Of a DNA stretch of 42,293 bases, positions 29,661 to 38,642 are shown piece by piece. A program made the position numbers and the translations under genes. The notes below the pieces were generated by a model that was given only the letters and a program-made list of their open reading frames with translations, searched no databases and was not told where the DNA came from. How positions within the stretch are numbered: the first letter of the stretch is position 1; each line of letters starts with the position of its first letter. Source of the stretch: Tritrichomonas foetus (Eukaryota; Parabasalia; Tritrichomonadida; Tritrichomonadidae); the NCBI GenBank assembly GCA_001839685.1, contig MLAK01000765.1:1-42293 (forward strand), read 5' to 3'.

Positions 29661-31187
29661 TCATTTCTTTTGATTTGCAATTTTCTTTTTCACATAAATC
29701 TGGTTGCCAATTGATTTGTTTTCTTTCTTCAAAGTCAAATTTTCTTTTTCCATCATTGCAATTAATTCTTCGGGTGATATTTCATCATCATTTCCATCGT
29801 CATCGTCATCATCATAACCTTTCTTTTCTTTTTCTTTTTCAAGTTTTTCAGCTTTCAATTTTTCAATTTGATGCTCTATCCTTCGAAACACTTTTCTCGG
29901 CGGCTCACCAGGCTCTATTGGATCAATTCCAAGAACTGCACAGACTTTTGCTATTTCTGCCATATGGGCGAGCTTCAACATCTTCAATGTTTGAATGTCA
30001 CTTCGATATTGTTCGTTTTTAGATGCAATTTCTTGATAAATACTTTCAACTGGCTCATTATTTGCCACTTTTTGTTCCAGCATTGAATTTTCTTCAACCA
30101 AGCGCTCATTCAATGCTTTAATTTGAAGCTGTGAGGTTTTTAAATCTTCTTCGAACTTTTTCATGTGAGAAAGAGTCGTTTTTATTTGTTTCATAGTTTC
30201 TTCTTTATCTCTTTCGCCGGTTTGATACTGTAATTTGAATAGCTCTATTTGAAGTTTGTAATTGTTAATTTTTTCTTTATAGAATTTTGATTTCTTCTCG
30301 AAAAGTTTCTTTTTCCCATCTTTAACGAATTGCAAGAAAGGATGAAAAGCCTCCGGTCCTTTTGTTTTTGCGTCTTCGTAATCTTTACTTCGTGTTTCGA
30401 TTTTCTTGAGTTTTTCTTTGAGTTTTTTCATTTTTTTATCCTCGTTTTTGTCTGTTGTTTCTTTCTTTGGAAGCGAACTGATATAATCGATCCTTGCCAT
30501 GTCCATTCTCAAGTCGAGGAGACGCTGTTGAGATGACACGACCATATTTATTTTGGGCGTGATTCCTTTTAATGATTTATCAAATTCACCTTCATTTTCA
30601 TTTTTTTCACCTTTTCCAACTTCACTTTTGTCTTTTTCTATTTCACTTTTGTCACTTTTTTCATCATCAAATGGAAGACTTTGGATCGTCGAAAGCTGTT
30701 CCCGTTTTAATCTTAATTCTTCAATCGCTCTTATTTTGGTAAGCCTCATATCATAGTTTTCTCTCAATGATTCCTTGATTTTTGGTTTTTTGGTTTTACT
30801 TGTTTGATATTGTAATTCCGCCATTTTCCTGAAAAGTTCATTCTCCGTTTTCTCATTTTCCTCCTTGATTTTCTGTAGCTCTGCATTGATATCGTCCATG
30901 TTTTTATATTTCTCCAAATCGATCGAGGTTTTTAATTTTTCTGATGTCTGCGAAATCGAGCTTAAGTCTGTTTTTAAAGCGTCTCTCGTTTTCAAAGCTT
31001 TGATGATTTTGACCTTGATCTCTTTAACATCTGGCGTATCGCTTTCTTGAATTGCATAATCGGACGGATTCAAAGAATCGACGTCAATTTCCATGTCGGC
31101 TATTTTGGGAATTTCGTCTTTGACTTGATCGATTTTCTTCTTCAAACTTTTGTTCTCTTTGTGTAAAGAAGAAACATCTTCTGTCAT
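29661..31187 (-). CDS. Long coiled-coil protein of unknown function
   Basis: The protein has 508 residues, dominated by Lys/Glu-rich heptad-like sequence. Coiled coil is likely at about 1-35, 55-180 and 235-395. A short Ser/Asp/Lys/Glu stretch (EKSDKSEIEKDKSEVGKGEK) interrupts it near 180-200. At about 395-430 is a less coiled segment (AEIAKVCAVLGIDPIEPGEP). An acidic tract, DDDDDDG, lies near 467, and the tail is helical. No motor, FHA or other domain is seen. Such proteins are common as cytoskeletal components in trichomonads, but that role is inferred. GAAAAAGTT on the minus strand lies 30 bp upstream of the ATG. Confidence 0.8.
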   Translation of the reverse strand: MTEDVSSLHKENKSLKKKIDQVKDEIPKIADMEIDVDSLNPSDYAIQESDTPDVKEIKVKIIKALKTRDALKTDLSSISQTSEKLKTSIDLEKYKNMDDINAELQKIKEENEKTENELFRKMAELQYQTSKTKKPKIKESLRENYDMRLTKIRAIEELRLKREQLSTIQSLPFDDEKSDKSEIEKDKSEVGKGEKNENEGEFDKSLKGITPKINMVVSSQQRLLDLRMDMARIDYISSLPKKETTDKNEDKKMKKLKEKLKKIETRSKDYEDAKTKGPEAFHPFLQFVKDGKKKLFEKKSKFYKEKINNYKLQIELFKLQYQTGERDKEETMKQIKTTLSHMKKFEEDLKTSQLQIKALNERLVEENSMLEQKVANNEPVESIYQEIASKNEQYRSDIQTLKMLKLAHMAEIAKVCAVLGIDPIEPGEPPRKVFRRIEHQIEKLKAEKLEKEKEKKGYDDDDDDGNDDEISPEELIAMMEKENLTLKKENKSIGNQIYVKKKIANQKK

Positions 31188-31216
31188 TTTGAAATTACAA
31201 AGAGATGAAATGTATC

Positions 31217-31225
31217 AACTTTTTC
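31217..31225 (-). promoter_or_regulatory. GAAAAAGTT motif upstream of the coiled-coil gene
   Basis: The + strand reads AACTTTTTC, 30 bases from the ATG at 31187. In the same 400-bp divergent region (31188-31587), ACTTTTTC also occurs at 31478-31485, about 100 bp upstream of the SAPS-domain gene. Nothing else is recognised in that region. Confidence 0.35.
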
Positions 31226-31587
31226 TTTTTATATATGGTCAATCATCAATGGAATTGACAAATAGTGATTGAAAAAAGAAATGTAACTATTTCCTGTTAA
31301 TTTGGTTTTTTTTCTCAAATCTTTTTGGTCTCAAAGATTGATTCATTGTGCTTTATTATCATTTATTTTGTGTTCTATCACCATTTTATCTTACCAAGAA
31401 AAATGATTACTGAATTTGATGAGGTAATGATTATTGGCCCGATGAGCGAAGAATCATCCCGAAACCACGATAAACCGACTTTTTCACTTAATATGTGGTC
31501 ATATTTTTAAAACAACCGTATTCAAAATTGAAAAGCTTTTCAAACATTTATTGAAATTTTGAAAACCTTGAAAAAACGCAAAATTTT

Positions 31588-33102
31588 ATGTCACAATCAG
31601 GCCGCCAGCAGCTCGAGTCACTTATTTCATTACCGGATACACTGCTTGAAACGGTCCTGACATCGCCTTATCTCGGATCTGCCATTCGCGCCGAATCATC
31701 CATTCTTTTCGATTATTTGATGCAAGATTCGATTATCACAGAACTCGCGGAATGGGCCATCACATCGAAGTTTATTGGCCATCCAAAATACACGGAATGC
31801 TGCAACGCCTCAGTTTCAGTTTTTCTTGCAGCCTCGATGAATATATTTGATTTTGTTTTAGATTGCGAAAAGTTTGCAGACACACTTCATAATTTTCTTC
31901 TTTCAGAAGACTCATTGAATCCCAAATACTGTGGTCATTTCTCTCGAATTATGGCCACCCAAATTCGTTGGGGAACGCCAAAAGTTTTCACGAAGTATAA
32001 AGATACCATAGATTTATTGATAAACCGAATTGAAATCTTAGCAATACAAGATTTTATTGCTCTCATTGTTTTAACAATGACAGAATCACCAGATGATTTG
32101 ATCACTCCACAAGACGTGATTTTCACTCTTTCAAAAATCGCAGAAAATGAAAATCACTCATGTTTTTATGATGCCCAAGTTTGTCTACTTCAAATTTTTA
32201 CTTCACTGACACCTGATTCAGATCTATTCATACATTTTTGTAATCCAAATTTCGTATCATCTATACTTAAGGCTGCTTTGAACTCAAAATCCGATACAAT
32301 GACAACTGATTTAATCAAAGTATTGTTGAGCATTCAGAGAGTCGCTCCTGAGGCGATTTCAATTAACGCTAAACAAAGGGAAAAAATGATGATAAGGGAA
32401 AACAATATTAATTCTTTAAGTATTGCTTCAATACCACTTTTACTAATGCAGAATGCAAATTATCAAGACGATGACTATTATGACATGAATAATAATTGTA
32501 ACTTTAGTAGCAATAATGAAAGAAATGAAAACGGCGAAAATAATGATAATGATAATTTGTGTTTGAATGAAGATGTATCAAATTTCTATATTGAAGATGC
32601 ATTTTCTCTTTTTTTCAGTGAAGGTGCATGCCCCCACCTTCATGATAAACTTTGCAGTCTTTTAGATGACGATGAATTATGTAATCTGCCTGATATTGCT
32701 GATATTCCTTATTTGGTGACGAGTTTGATAAATAACTTCAATACTGAAAGGTGGTGTCCACATATGACTCGAATTGTTTGTGCTTTTTGTTCAACAGAGT
32801 ATGCTAAACCAGTTGTCCGAGGGAAAGAATGGAAGAATTTCATTCTTCAAAACTTTCTTCCAACTTTGAAAATTATTCATGGATACTATGGAGGCCATGT
32901 TCCTGATCAAAACGAAAAATCAGATATGGAACGTTTGGAAATGCTTGATTTAATTTTTGATTCTGATCCAGAAGATCACTCATCAATTTACTGGTGTGAA
33001 GAAGAAGAGGAGGAGGAAGAAGAAGACTATTTATGTGTCGAGTTGGTTCTCGAAAAACAAGAAGAGAATGATCAATCTGGTGAATTAGAAATTCAAATAT
33101 GA
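31588..33102 (+). CDS. SAPS-domain protein, PP6/Sit4 regulatory subunit-like
   Basis: The protein has 504 residues. The N-terminal 260 residues follow the SAPS pattern: EFAI-type helix then SKFIGHPKYTECCNASVSVF, KFADTLHNFLLSEDSLNPKY (family: FL....LNP..A.YF.KV) and TIDLLINRIEILAIQDFIAL (family: lL.HI.t.aI.DlLl.Li). SAPS proteins bind the PP6/Sit4 catalytic phosphatase and direct it to substrates. After an Asn/Asp-rich insertion near 300-330 the helical repeats resume. The C-terminus has a Glu tract (about nine consecutive acidic residues) near 470. The catalytic phosphatase is not in this window. The 5' end is GC-richer than the rest, as in MED14. Confidence 0.8.
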   Translation: MSQSGRQQLESLISLPDTLLETVLTSPYLGSAIRAESSILFDYLMQDSIITELAEWAITSKFIGHPKYTECCNASVSVFLAASMNIFDFVLDCEKFADTLHNFLLSEDSLNPKYCGHFSRIMATQIRWGTPKVFTKYKDTIDLLINRIEILAIQDFIALIVLTMTESPDDLITPQDVIFTLSKIAENENHSCFYDAQVCLLQIFTSLTPDSDLFIHFCNPNFVSSILKAALNSKSDTMTTDLIKVLLSIQRVAPEAISINAKQREKMMIRENNINSLSIASIPLLLMQNANYQDDDYYDMNNNCNFSSNNERNENGENNDNDNLCLNEDVSNFYIEDAFSLFFSEGACPHLHDKLCSLLDDDELCNLPDIADIPYLVTSLINNFNTERWCPHMTRIVCAFCSTEYAKPVVRGKEWKNFILQNFLPTLKIIHGYYGGHVPDQNEKSDMERLEMLDLIFDSDPEDHSSIYWCEEEEEEEEEDYLCVELVLEKQEENDQSGELEIQI

Positions 33103-33150
33103 TTTATTTTATCTTTGTTTGTTAACTTTCCTTATGATTGTTTTTGTAAT

Positions 33151-33224
33151 AATTTTTATATTATAATAAAGTGTTATTAGTTTCGTTAATTTTTATATTA
33201 TAATAAAGTATTATTAGTTTCATT
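33151..33224. repeat. 37-bp tandem duplication in the SAPS gene 3' region
   Basis: Two head-to-tail copies of a 37-bp unit, at 33151-33187 and 33188-33224, differ at two positions. Each contains AATAAA. They begin about 50 bp after the SAPS stop codon, so a polyadenylation-type signal has been duplicated. An uninterrupted A run follows at about 33239-33256. The rest of 33103-33526 shows only a T run near 33474-33489. Confidence 0.85.
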
Positions 33225-33526
33225 TCCAGAAATAGTTAAAAAAAAAAAAAAAAAAATAGAGAGAGAAACAATTCTTTAATAAGAAGAGAAAATTTAGTTG
33301 ATTGAGTAATATTACTTGATTATCATTTGTTAGTTCATTAGTGAAAACGATAATTAAAGAAAATCTGATTTCCAAAATTTAGAAAGAAAAAATGAAACAA
33401 AAGAAATTCAACGCATTATTTTACTAATAAGATATGAAAATTACATTACATTTATTTAACATTCAAACATTCATTTTTTTTTTTTTTTTCACGCAATTTT
33501 TTCCTTTCATTTCATTATCTTCCTCT

Positions 33527-34927
33527 TCAATGTTCATTGTTTTTGTCAGAATTAGGCAGAATGACTGGATAAAAGTGTTCTTTGTCGGGTATCATTGTCA
33601 TCAGGGAGGGAAAAATTATGTGTTCCTTTGCTGCGTTATGTACACCTGTACAAGTGTCAACTCCAATCGATGAAGAATTTGTGAAAATAGTTTGATAGCT
33701 AAAACTGCCTTCTTTAGTTATGCTGCTCATGTTTCCACCGATGCTACTGTTTCGATTACTCATCCTACATATGTTCTCACTGCTACTGCTACTACTACTA
33801 CCATGGTTTATACTATTCATATTTGCTCCAATATTGTTATTAGCTCCAATATTGTTATTAGTTCCAATATTGTTATTAGAGCCAATATTGTTATTAGTTC
33901 CAATATTGTTATTTGCTCCAATATTGTTATTAGAGCCAATATTGTTATTAGTTCCAATATTGTTATTTGCTCCAATATTGTTATTAGCTCCAATATTGTT
34001 ATTCGCTCCAATATTGTTATTCGCTCCAATATTGTTATTCGCTCCAATATTGTTATTAGAGCCAATGCTCAGATTATTCGTCAAAGAATTATTGACATGA
34101 CTAGGATTAGCCAAATTATTACTCGTATTATTAATATTATTACTAGTCGATTTTGTGAGATTATTATTAAAATTATTGAAATTGTTCATTAATTTGGCAT
34201 TGTTTGGATTACTAGTATTGTTAATAATGTTATTGACGTTCAATGGACTGTTCAAATTAGTGATGTGAGGATTTGGGCTGCTATTGTTTTTCTTACTGCT
34301 TTTGTGAGGTGAAGCTGGGGGAAGAGGTGAATTAGGTGAAATACTAGCTATTGTTGGAGTTTTAGTATTTGTGTGATAGTCTACTCCACTCTGTATAGAA
34401 ATTGCTGGATTTCCAGAATTTGGGATATCTGGAGAAATGACATTTAAATTGCTGCTGTTTTTTGCGACATTGTTGGTCACATTCGAATTGACATTGGAAT
34501 TGTTAATGTTTAGAGATGGAATTGTCTGCGGTTGCTCGACTTTTCTGAATTCGTAATACATCGATTGTTCTTTTCGCCTGAGAGTCATCCATTTATTTTT
34601 AACGCTGTTTGTTGATCGGCTTTTGAAAAATTTGGCAATTCGATTCCATTTTGGACCGAGTTCTTGATATTTCAGAAAAAGGAGTTGAATTTCTTCTTGC
34701 GTCCAAGGATCTGTCCTGAGCGCAGGATTAACGTAGTTGTTCCAACGTTCCCGACACTGTCTTCCGTTTCTGTCTCCCATCAGGGATGCGATTTTCGACC
34801 AATCAGTGTCTCCTACCATTGCAACGTATTTTGCGAGGCGCTTATCGTCTTCATTTGTGAATTTTAACTTTTTCTGTCCGCGGCGAGATTTGGTGGTGGG
34901 CGGATAATGCGGAGTGACGCCCTTCAT
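33527..34927 (-). CDS. R2R3 Myb DNA-binding protein with Asn-rich repeat tail
   Basis: The protein has 466 residues. Two Myb repeats cover about 20-120. R2: KFTNEDDKRLAKYVAMVGDT, then W..IA....DRNGRQCRERWNNYV. R3: PWTQEEIQLLFLKYQELGPK, WNRIAKFF, then SVKNKWMTL. The tryptophan spacing and the RQCRERW recognition helix fit trichomonad R2R3 Mybs, which bind upstream elements of protein-coding genes. The rest is Asn/Ser-rich and contains 13 copies of NNNIG(A/T/S) at about 290-370. Likely a nuclear transcription factor; its target is unknown. The ATG at 34927 is preceded by TTCAGAAAAA. Confidence 0.9.
   Translation of the reverse strand: MKGVTPHYPPTTKSRRGQKKLKFTNEDDKRLAKYVAMVGDTDWSKIASLMGDRNGRQCRERWNNYVNPALRTDPWTQEEIQLLFLKYQELGPKWNRIAKFFKSRSTNSVKNKWMTLRRKEQSMYYEFRKVEQPQTIPSLNINNSNVNSNVTNNVAKNSSNLNVISPDIPNSGNPAISIQSGVDYHTNTKTPTIASISPNSPLPPASPHKSSKKNNSSPNPHITNLNSPLNVNNIINNTSNPNNAKLMNNFNNFNNNLTKSTSNNINNTSNNLANPSHVNNSLTNNLSIGSNNNIGANNNIGANNNIGANNNIGANNNIGANNNIGTNNNIGSNNNIGANNNIGTNNNIGSNNNIGTNNNIGANNNIGANMNSINHGSSSSSSSENICRMSNRNSSIGGNMSSITKEGSFSYQTIFTNSSSIGVDTCTGVHNAAKEHIIFPSLMTMIPDKEHFYPVILPNSDKNNEH
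33825..34058. repeat. 18-bp minisatellite inside the Myb gene
   Basis: Thirteen units contain CAATATTG every 18 bp, from 33829 to 34052. The linker (GCTC, GTTC, GAGC types) varies and sets the residue after NNNIG. Units 4-6 and 7-9 share the same order of variants, so a 54-bp block was duplicated. CAATATTG is its own reverse complement, and the array leaves long open frames on both strands. It encodes a repeated hexapeptide in the Myb protein. Confidence 0.95.
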
Positions 34928-35848
34928 CTTTTTTTTTTCTGAATTTCATATCACTCCATCAATTTTGAATGAAGTTGTATTGAAATAACACTTTGATTTC
35001 CTTTGAATTTGATGATCAAGTTGAATGATGACTCACTTTTTAAATGTTAATGATGAATGAGCATTGAAATTTGATACAAATAATTGATAATTGAGACAAA
35101 CTATAAGTATGATAATTAACTTGCCATTTCTTCTTTGATTAAAAAGAAAATTCCTTTAAATTTATGATCAATATATTTTAATAGTGACATATATTCAATA
35201 ATTAGTTAAAATAAATCTACTTTAGCAATGGAACTGGAAATATCCGCAGAATATGTGTGAATTGGATTTGTATAAGTTCACCCTTATTGTTATCGTCAAT
35301 TGGAAAAGGTGAATTAAAAATGTTTTTCACCTGTTTACAAAAAAGAGAAAATAGTTGGATTGACGATAAAAAGGACGATAAAAGGTGAATTTTTTTGGAT
35401 TTCTGAGAGTTCTACTGTTTTAATTTGAATATAATTTTTTCTGAAGCTGTTACAGATTTGACCTAATCATTCAATAATTTTTCGACCTTCTGAAAGCTTA
35501 TTGCTTTATGACAATGAATTTTTGTGAAACATTTTGAATTCATTGAAAATATGAGAAATTTGTGTTATTGTTCATTGAATTTACAGATTGAATGTTTGTT
35601 ATTATTTCGTCATTTTCCTCTAAATCTACAAAGATAGGGAAATCCAGAGAAAAAAATCTTCTTAAAACTTACATTCTATTCTAAAAAACAATATCAGATG
35701 ACTAGGAACTTCGAAAATCAAGTATCCTACTTCTTTTCTATTGTGATGAAAATTGAAATTATACAATATTTCGTTAAAATTGACCTTAAAATCATGTTAT
35801 TTTTGCCATCATTGAAAATAATTCTGATAATTGTGTGGCAAATTGAAT
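34928..35848. other. Intergenic, nothing recognised
   Basis: AT-rich sequence between the Myb gene start and the TIR element. The expected promoter of the Myb gene is here. No GAAAAAGTT copy is seen near the start. No gene or strong repeat is recognised. Confidence 0.5.
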
Positions 35849-35856
35849 AGAAAATC

Positions 35857-36751
35857 AAAAGTACACAACCTGGAAATACGTTTATTTTCATTAAATGAAC
35901 TGAACTTTTTCGAATCTTGGAAACAACTTCCCGACTCTCTGATGCTTAATTTACAGCAACGAATTTTTGCTGAATAGATCTCAACCAATAAAAAATGCCA
36001 AAATTCGCTTGATTACTATTTTCGAAATTACACGTTATTTCTAAAATCTCCAGGCAGATGAAAGATTTAGCCCTTTCCACTAGATCAAAGAGTTACTCAA
36101 ATATTTCTCTATATTATCCCTACTATGTGGACAATTTTATCGAATTTATCTTGCAATACACCAATTTTATTGAATTTGAATTTTCCGAAAGATTGATGCT
36201 TAGATTTTTTTTCAAACTTTGCCAACATGCACAATTTCGTCAGAATGTATTAACATCGATTTATAAAGCATTTTCGTCTTTTGGTTGTCGAGAATTACGT
36301 TCTCAAAAAAAATTCGATATTTGATCAAAATCTAATGAACCAATTGTATTCAACTCACACAAAATCATGAACATTCTTATTAATAAAGAAGGAAATTGAA
36401 TTTAATTCTGAAATTATTTGAGAATCTTATTTTTTGGGCATAATTTTTTTTTCTTTCTTAAAATCCTTTTGAAGGAACTTATCCATGTAAATACTCTCAA
36501 AAATCAAGGATATGTCGCATATGTGTGGGAAAAAAGTAGATTTTCATTTTCAATGGAATATACGATTATAATGTATTCAAAACAATAAGTATTTCTAAAA
36601 AAATTGCTTTTTTTATTAAATCGAAGAATATCTCAAAAATAAAAAGACAAAATCTTTTAATATTTTGGATATATTATTTTTTAATTATGCTAATTATATG
36701 GAGAAAATATAAATAAAATCATAAGCGTAGAAGCATAGGTTGTGTACTTTT
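35857..36751. mobile_element. 895-bp non-autonomous DNA transposon with 15-bp TIRs
   Basis: The left end is AAAAGTACACAACCT (35857-35871). The right end is its exact reverse complement, AGGTTGTGTACTTTT (36737-36751). The same 8 bases, AGAAAATC, directly flank both sides (35849-35856 and 36752-36759), as expected of a target-site duplication; shifting the boundary by one base would allow 9. Similarity continues weakly inward (TACG(T/C)TTAT). An 8-bp duplication suits hAT, P or Merlin-type elements, and 9 bp suits Mutator-like ones. The only internal ORF is 88 codons, with no transposase motif. Both ends and flanks are intact, so the insertion may be recent or young. A transposase elsewhere must have moved it. 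Confidence 0.8.
36058..36324 (+). CDS. Possible small ORF inside the TIR element
   Basis: An 88-codon ORF inside the TIR element. The protein is aromatic-rich (YYVDNFIEFILQYTNFIEFE, then RFFFKLCQHAQFRQNVLTSI). I recognise no domain. It could be chance in AT-rich DNA, an element-encoded peptide, or a host gene fragment carried by the element. The helical look of the second half mildly favours real coding origin, but nothing confirms expression. Confidence 0.2.
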   Translation: MKDLALSTRSKSYSNISLYYPYYVDNFIEFILQYTNFIEFEFSERLMLRFFFKLCQHAQFRQNVLTSIYKAFSSFGCRELRSQKKFDI

Positions 36752-36759
36752 AGAAAATC

Positions 36760-37697
36760 ATCCTTGTAAAAAAGATATTTCGCGATACTTCCATATTTTG
36801 TGTCTTACCAAAGTTTCTATGGATTAGTAGTAATTTGATGACTCTAACTTATTAAAAAAGTCATGGATCATGAAAAAAATAGAATTATTAATTAATAAAA
36901 GATTGATTTGTGGTCACTTAAATTATTTCTATTAGTATTAATCGCCATAAAAATGTTTTATGGTTATCAATAAGTTAAAAGTCTTGGAGATGAAAAATAT
37001 CTTTTCTGAAATTTGCTTCATTCTAATTGAAGAAGCAAAAGAAAAATTGATAGTGACATTGTTACAATTTTAACCTTTATAGAAAAAGAAATTGTTGATG
37101 TTGGATGATCTCTTTTCTATTTTTGGTTGAAAGTCCTTTCATTTTGTTAATATTATAAAAAAAAAACATAATGGATTTATGTACATAAAAATATTCACTA
37201 TGTATTTTGCATAAATTTTTATTTCATCTGTAAAAATAACATTTATGGATAAAATGCCAGTAAAAGTCATAAAAATGACCTTTCATAATCCATTGTCAAT
37301 TATCATAGATCTTTTTGGAGATCTTGCATTTTACCGTGGCATGAACGACTCTACCATATACGTTTAGGAACAAATGATTCAGAAACGATCAAATTGAATT
37401 ATTCTGAAGTATAAACTTTTCTATGTTTCCTACTTATTGAAAAAATAAAATTACACTCAAGCATTCAGAAAAAAAAAAATTAATCTAATTTAGAGATATC
37501 TTGTCTCTAAAATTGTAATAATATTTTTTCAATCAATAAAGAGAAATATTTCATTTATAATAAATATATATCAGAAATTCTAGGGATATTAAGAAATAAG
37601 TTTTGGAAAATCTGTGTCTTTTTTATTTGTTAGAATTTAAATAATAATATAATGAATTCAAAAAGCTAATCAAATTTGACATAACATATCAGAAAAA
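36760..37697. other. Intergenic, AT-rich
   Basis: Between the TIR element and the small ORF at 37698. Short hairpins occur, such as TTTAGAGA/TCTCTAAA near 37488-37511 and AGATCT pairs near 37306-37325. No gene is recognised. Confidence 0.5.
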
Positions 37698-37988
37698 ATG
37701 ACTCAAGATCAAGACAGCTCAACACCAGTTGCTTCATCACCTTTCATCAAATCACCATCATGTGTTACATTCGATTCTACTTTCCATATCCACCCTGACG
37801 CTATTGGCGCATCAATCGTTCGCTGCCGCGCCCCAAGATATTCATCCACAGATCCAACAACAAAATCTCTAAAAAAGCGCCGCCGATTCACGTTCACCGA
37901 AGCAAAAGAACTCGACAGATCAGGAATTTCTTCCTCATCACCAAATTTCACCCAAGAAATGATTCCAAGAAGGATTTCGAACACATAA
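37698..37988 (+). CDS. Small Ser/Thr-rich protein with a basic NLS-like motif
   Basis: The protein has 96 residues. It is Ser/Thr/Pro-rich with a basic cluster, KSLKKRRRFTF, near residues 56-66 that looks like a nuclear localisation signal, and several SP/TP pairs. No family is recognised. The stretch is markedly more GC-rich than the surrounding DNA, which argues for coding constraint. A 91-codon frame on the opposite strand is also open; I prefer the + strand because of the basic motif, and because ATCAGAAAAAATG at the start resembles the context of other starts here. Confidence 0.5.
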   Translation: MTQDQDSSTPVASSPFIKSPSCVTFDSTFHIHPDAIGASIVRCRAPRYSSTDPTTKSLKKRRRFTFTEAKELDRSGISSSSPNFTQEMIPRRISNT

Positions 37989-38563
37989 AATTTCGTTAAT
38001 TGGCCATTTTCGATTCCGATTTCTATTCAAATTTACTGTAGACTTTGTTTTCATCAAAATATTTCGGTAAGCACGAGGCGATTTGAAATTTGAAAATATG
38101 AAATGTTTTTCATGAATAAAATAGACACACTCTATCAAATTATTTTCATTGTTTATGAATTTATTCATTATTGTCATTTATCTCTTTCCATTAAAAAAGG
38201 AGCAGAATTCTTTCGAAATAGATTTTATTTATGAAAATATTTGAACTTTTTTCAGAGGGAATTAAAAATTTGGGTTTTGTTTTGTATTTAAATTATTGGA
38301 ACAGCATTTATTCTTCAATTGATTTCATTTCAACCAAGATATCTTATCATATTCGGAAATTTTTCTTTATTTCTTTATTTCATTGATGCTATATGTATCA
38401 TAAATCATTTTATTCCTGAAATTCTACTTTTATTTCAACTTTTTCAAGAGATATTTATGAAAATGTGAAATACGCATTCATTCAAAAAGTTTATTTGGTT
38501 TTTATGTCACATTTCAATCAAAAAATGTGACTTTCATCACAAAAAGTTAGTGAGCCAAATGCG
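37989..38563. other. Intergenic upstream of the 38640 gene
   Basis: AT-rich region of 575 bp. It carries AACTTTTTC at 38437-38445 and CAAAAAGTT at 38483-38491 and 38540-38548, variants of the motif seen at other starts. No gene is recognised. Confidence 0.45.
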
Positions 38564-38642
38564 CATTTCTTCTCAATGGAAAAACTTTTTCTGTTAAACA
38601 GTTTCTAAAAATAATGAAAAAGTTATCCATTGAGAAGAAATG
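38564..38642. promoter_or_regulatory. Inverted repeat containing GAAAAAGTT and the start codon
   Basis: The left arm (38564-38591, 28 bases) and right arm (38616-38642, 27 bases) are near-perfect reverse complements. They differ by one substitution-plus-insertion in the middle and are separated by 24 bases. The right arm runs from GAAAAAGTT through CATTGAGAAG into the ATG at 38640-38642. The left arm therefore puts an equivalent motif-plus-ATG on the minus strand, but that ATG opens only ten codons. Transcribed, the arms could form a stem enclosing the start codon. Confidence 0.6.

Noticed and set aside
29651..30022. + strand ORFs across the coiled-coil gene 3' end
   Set aside because: Reverse-strand shadow of Lys/Glu codons giving Phe/Leu/Ser-rich sequence.
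31325..31510. 61-codon + strand frame between the coiled-coil and SAPS genes
   Set aside because: Begins with a non-ATG codon, is short and lies in a divergent promoter region.
33692..34192. Long + strand ORFs with NIVI/ILLL repeats
   Set aside because: They are reverse frames of the 18-bp palindromic minisatellite in the Myb gene; the repeat has no stop in these frames.
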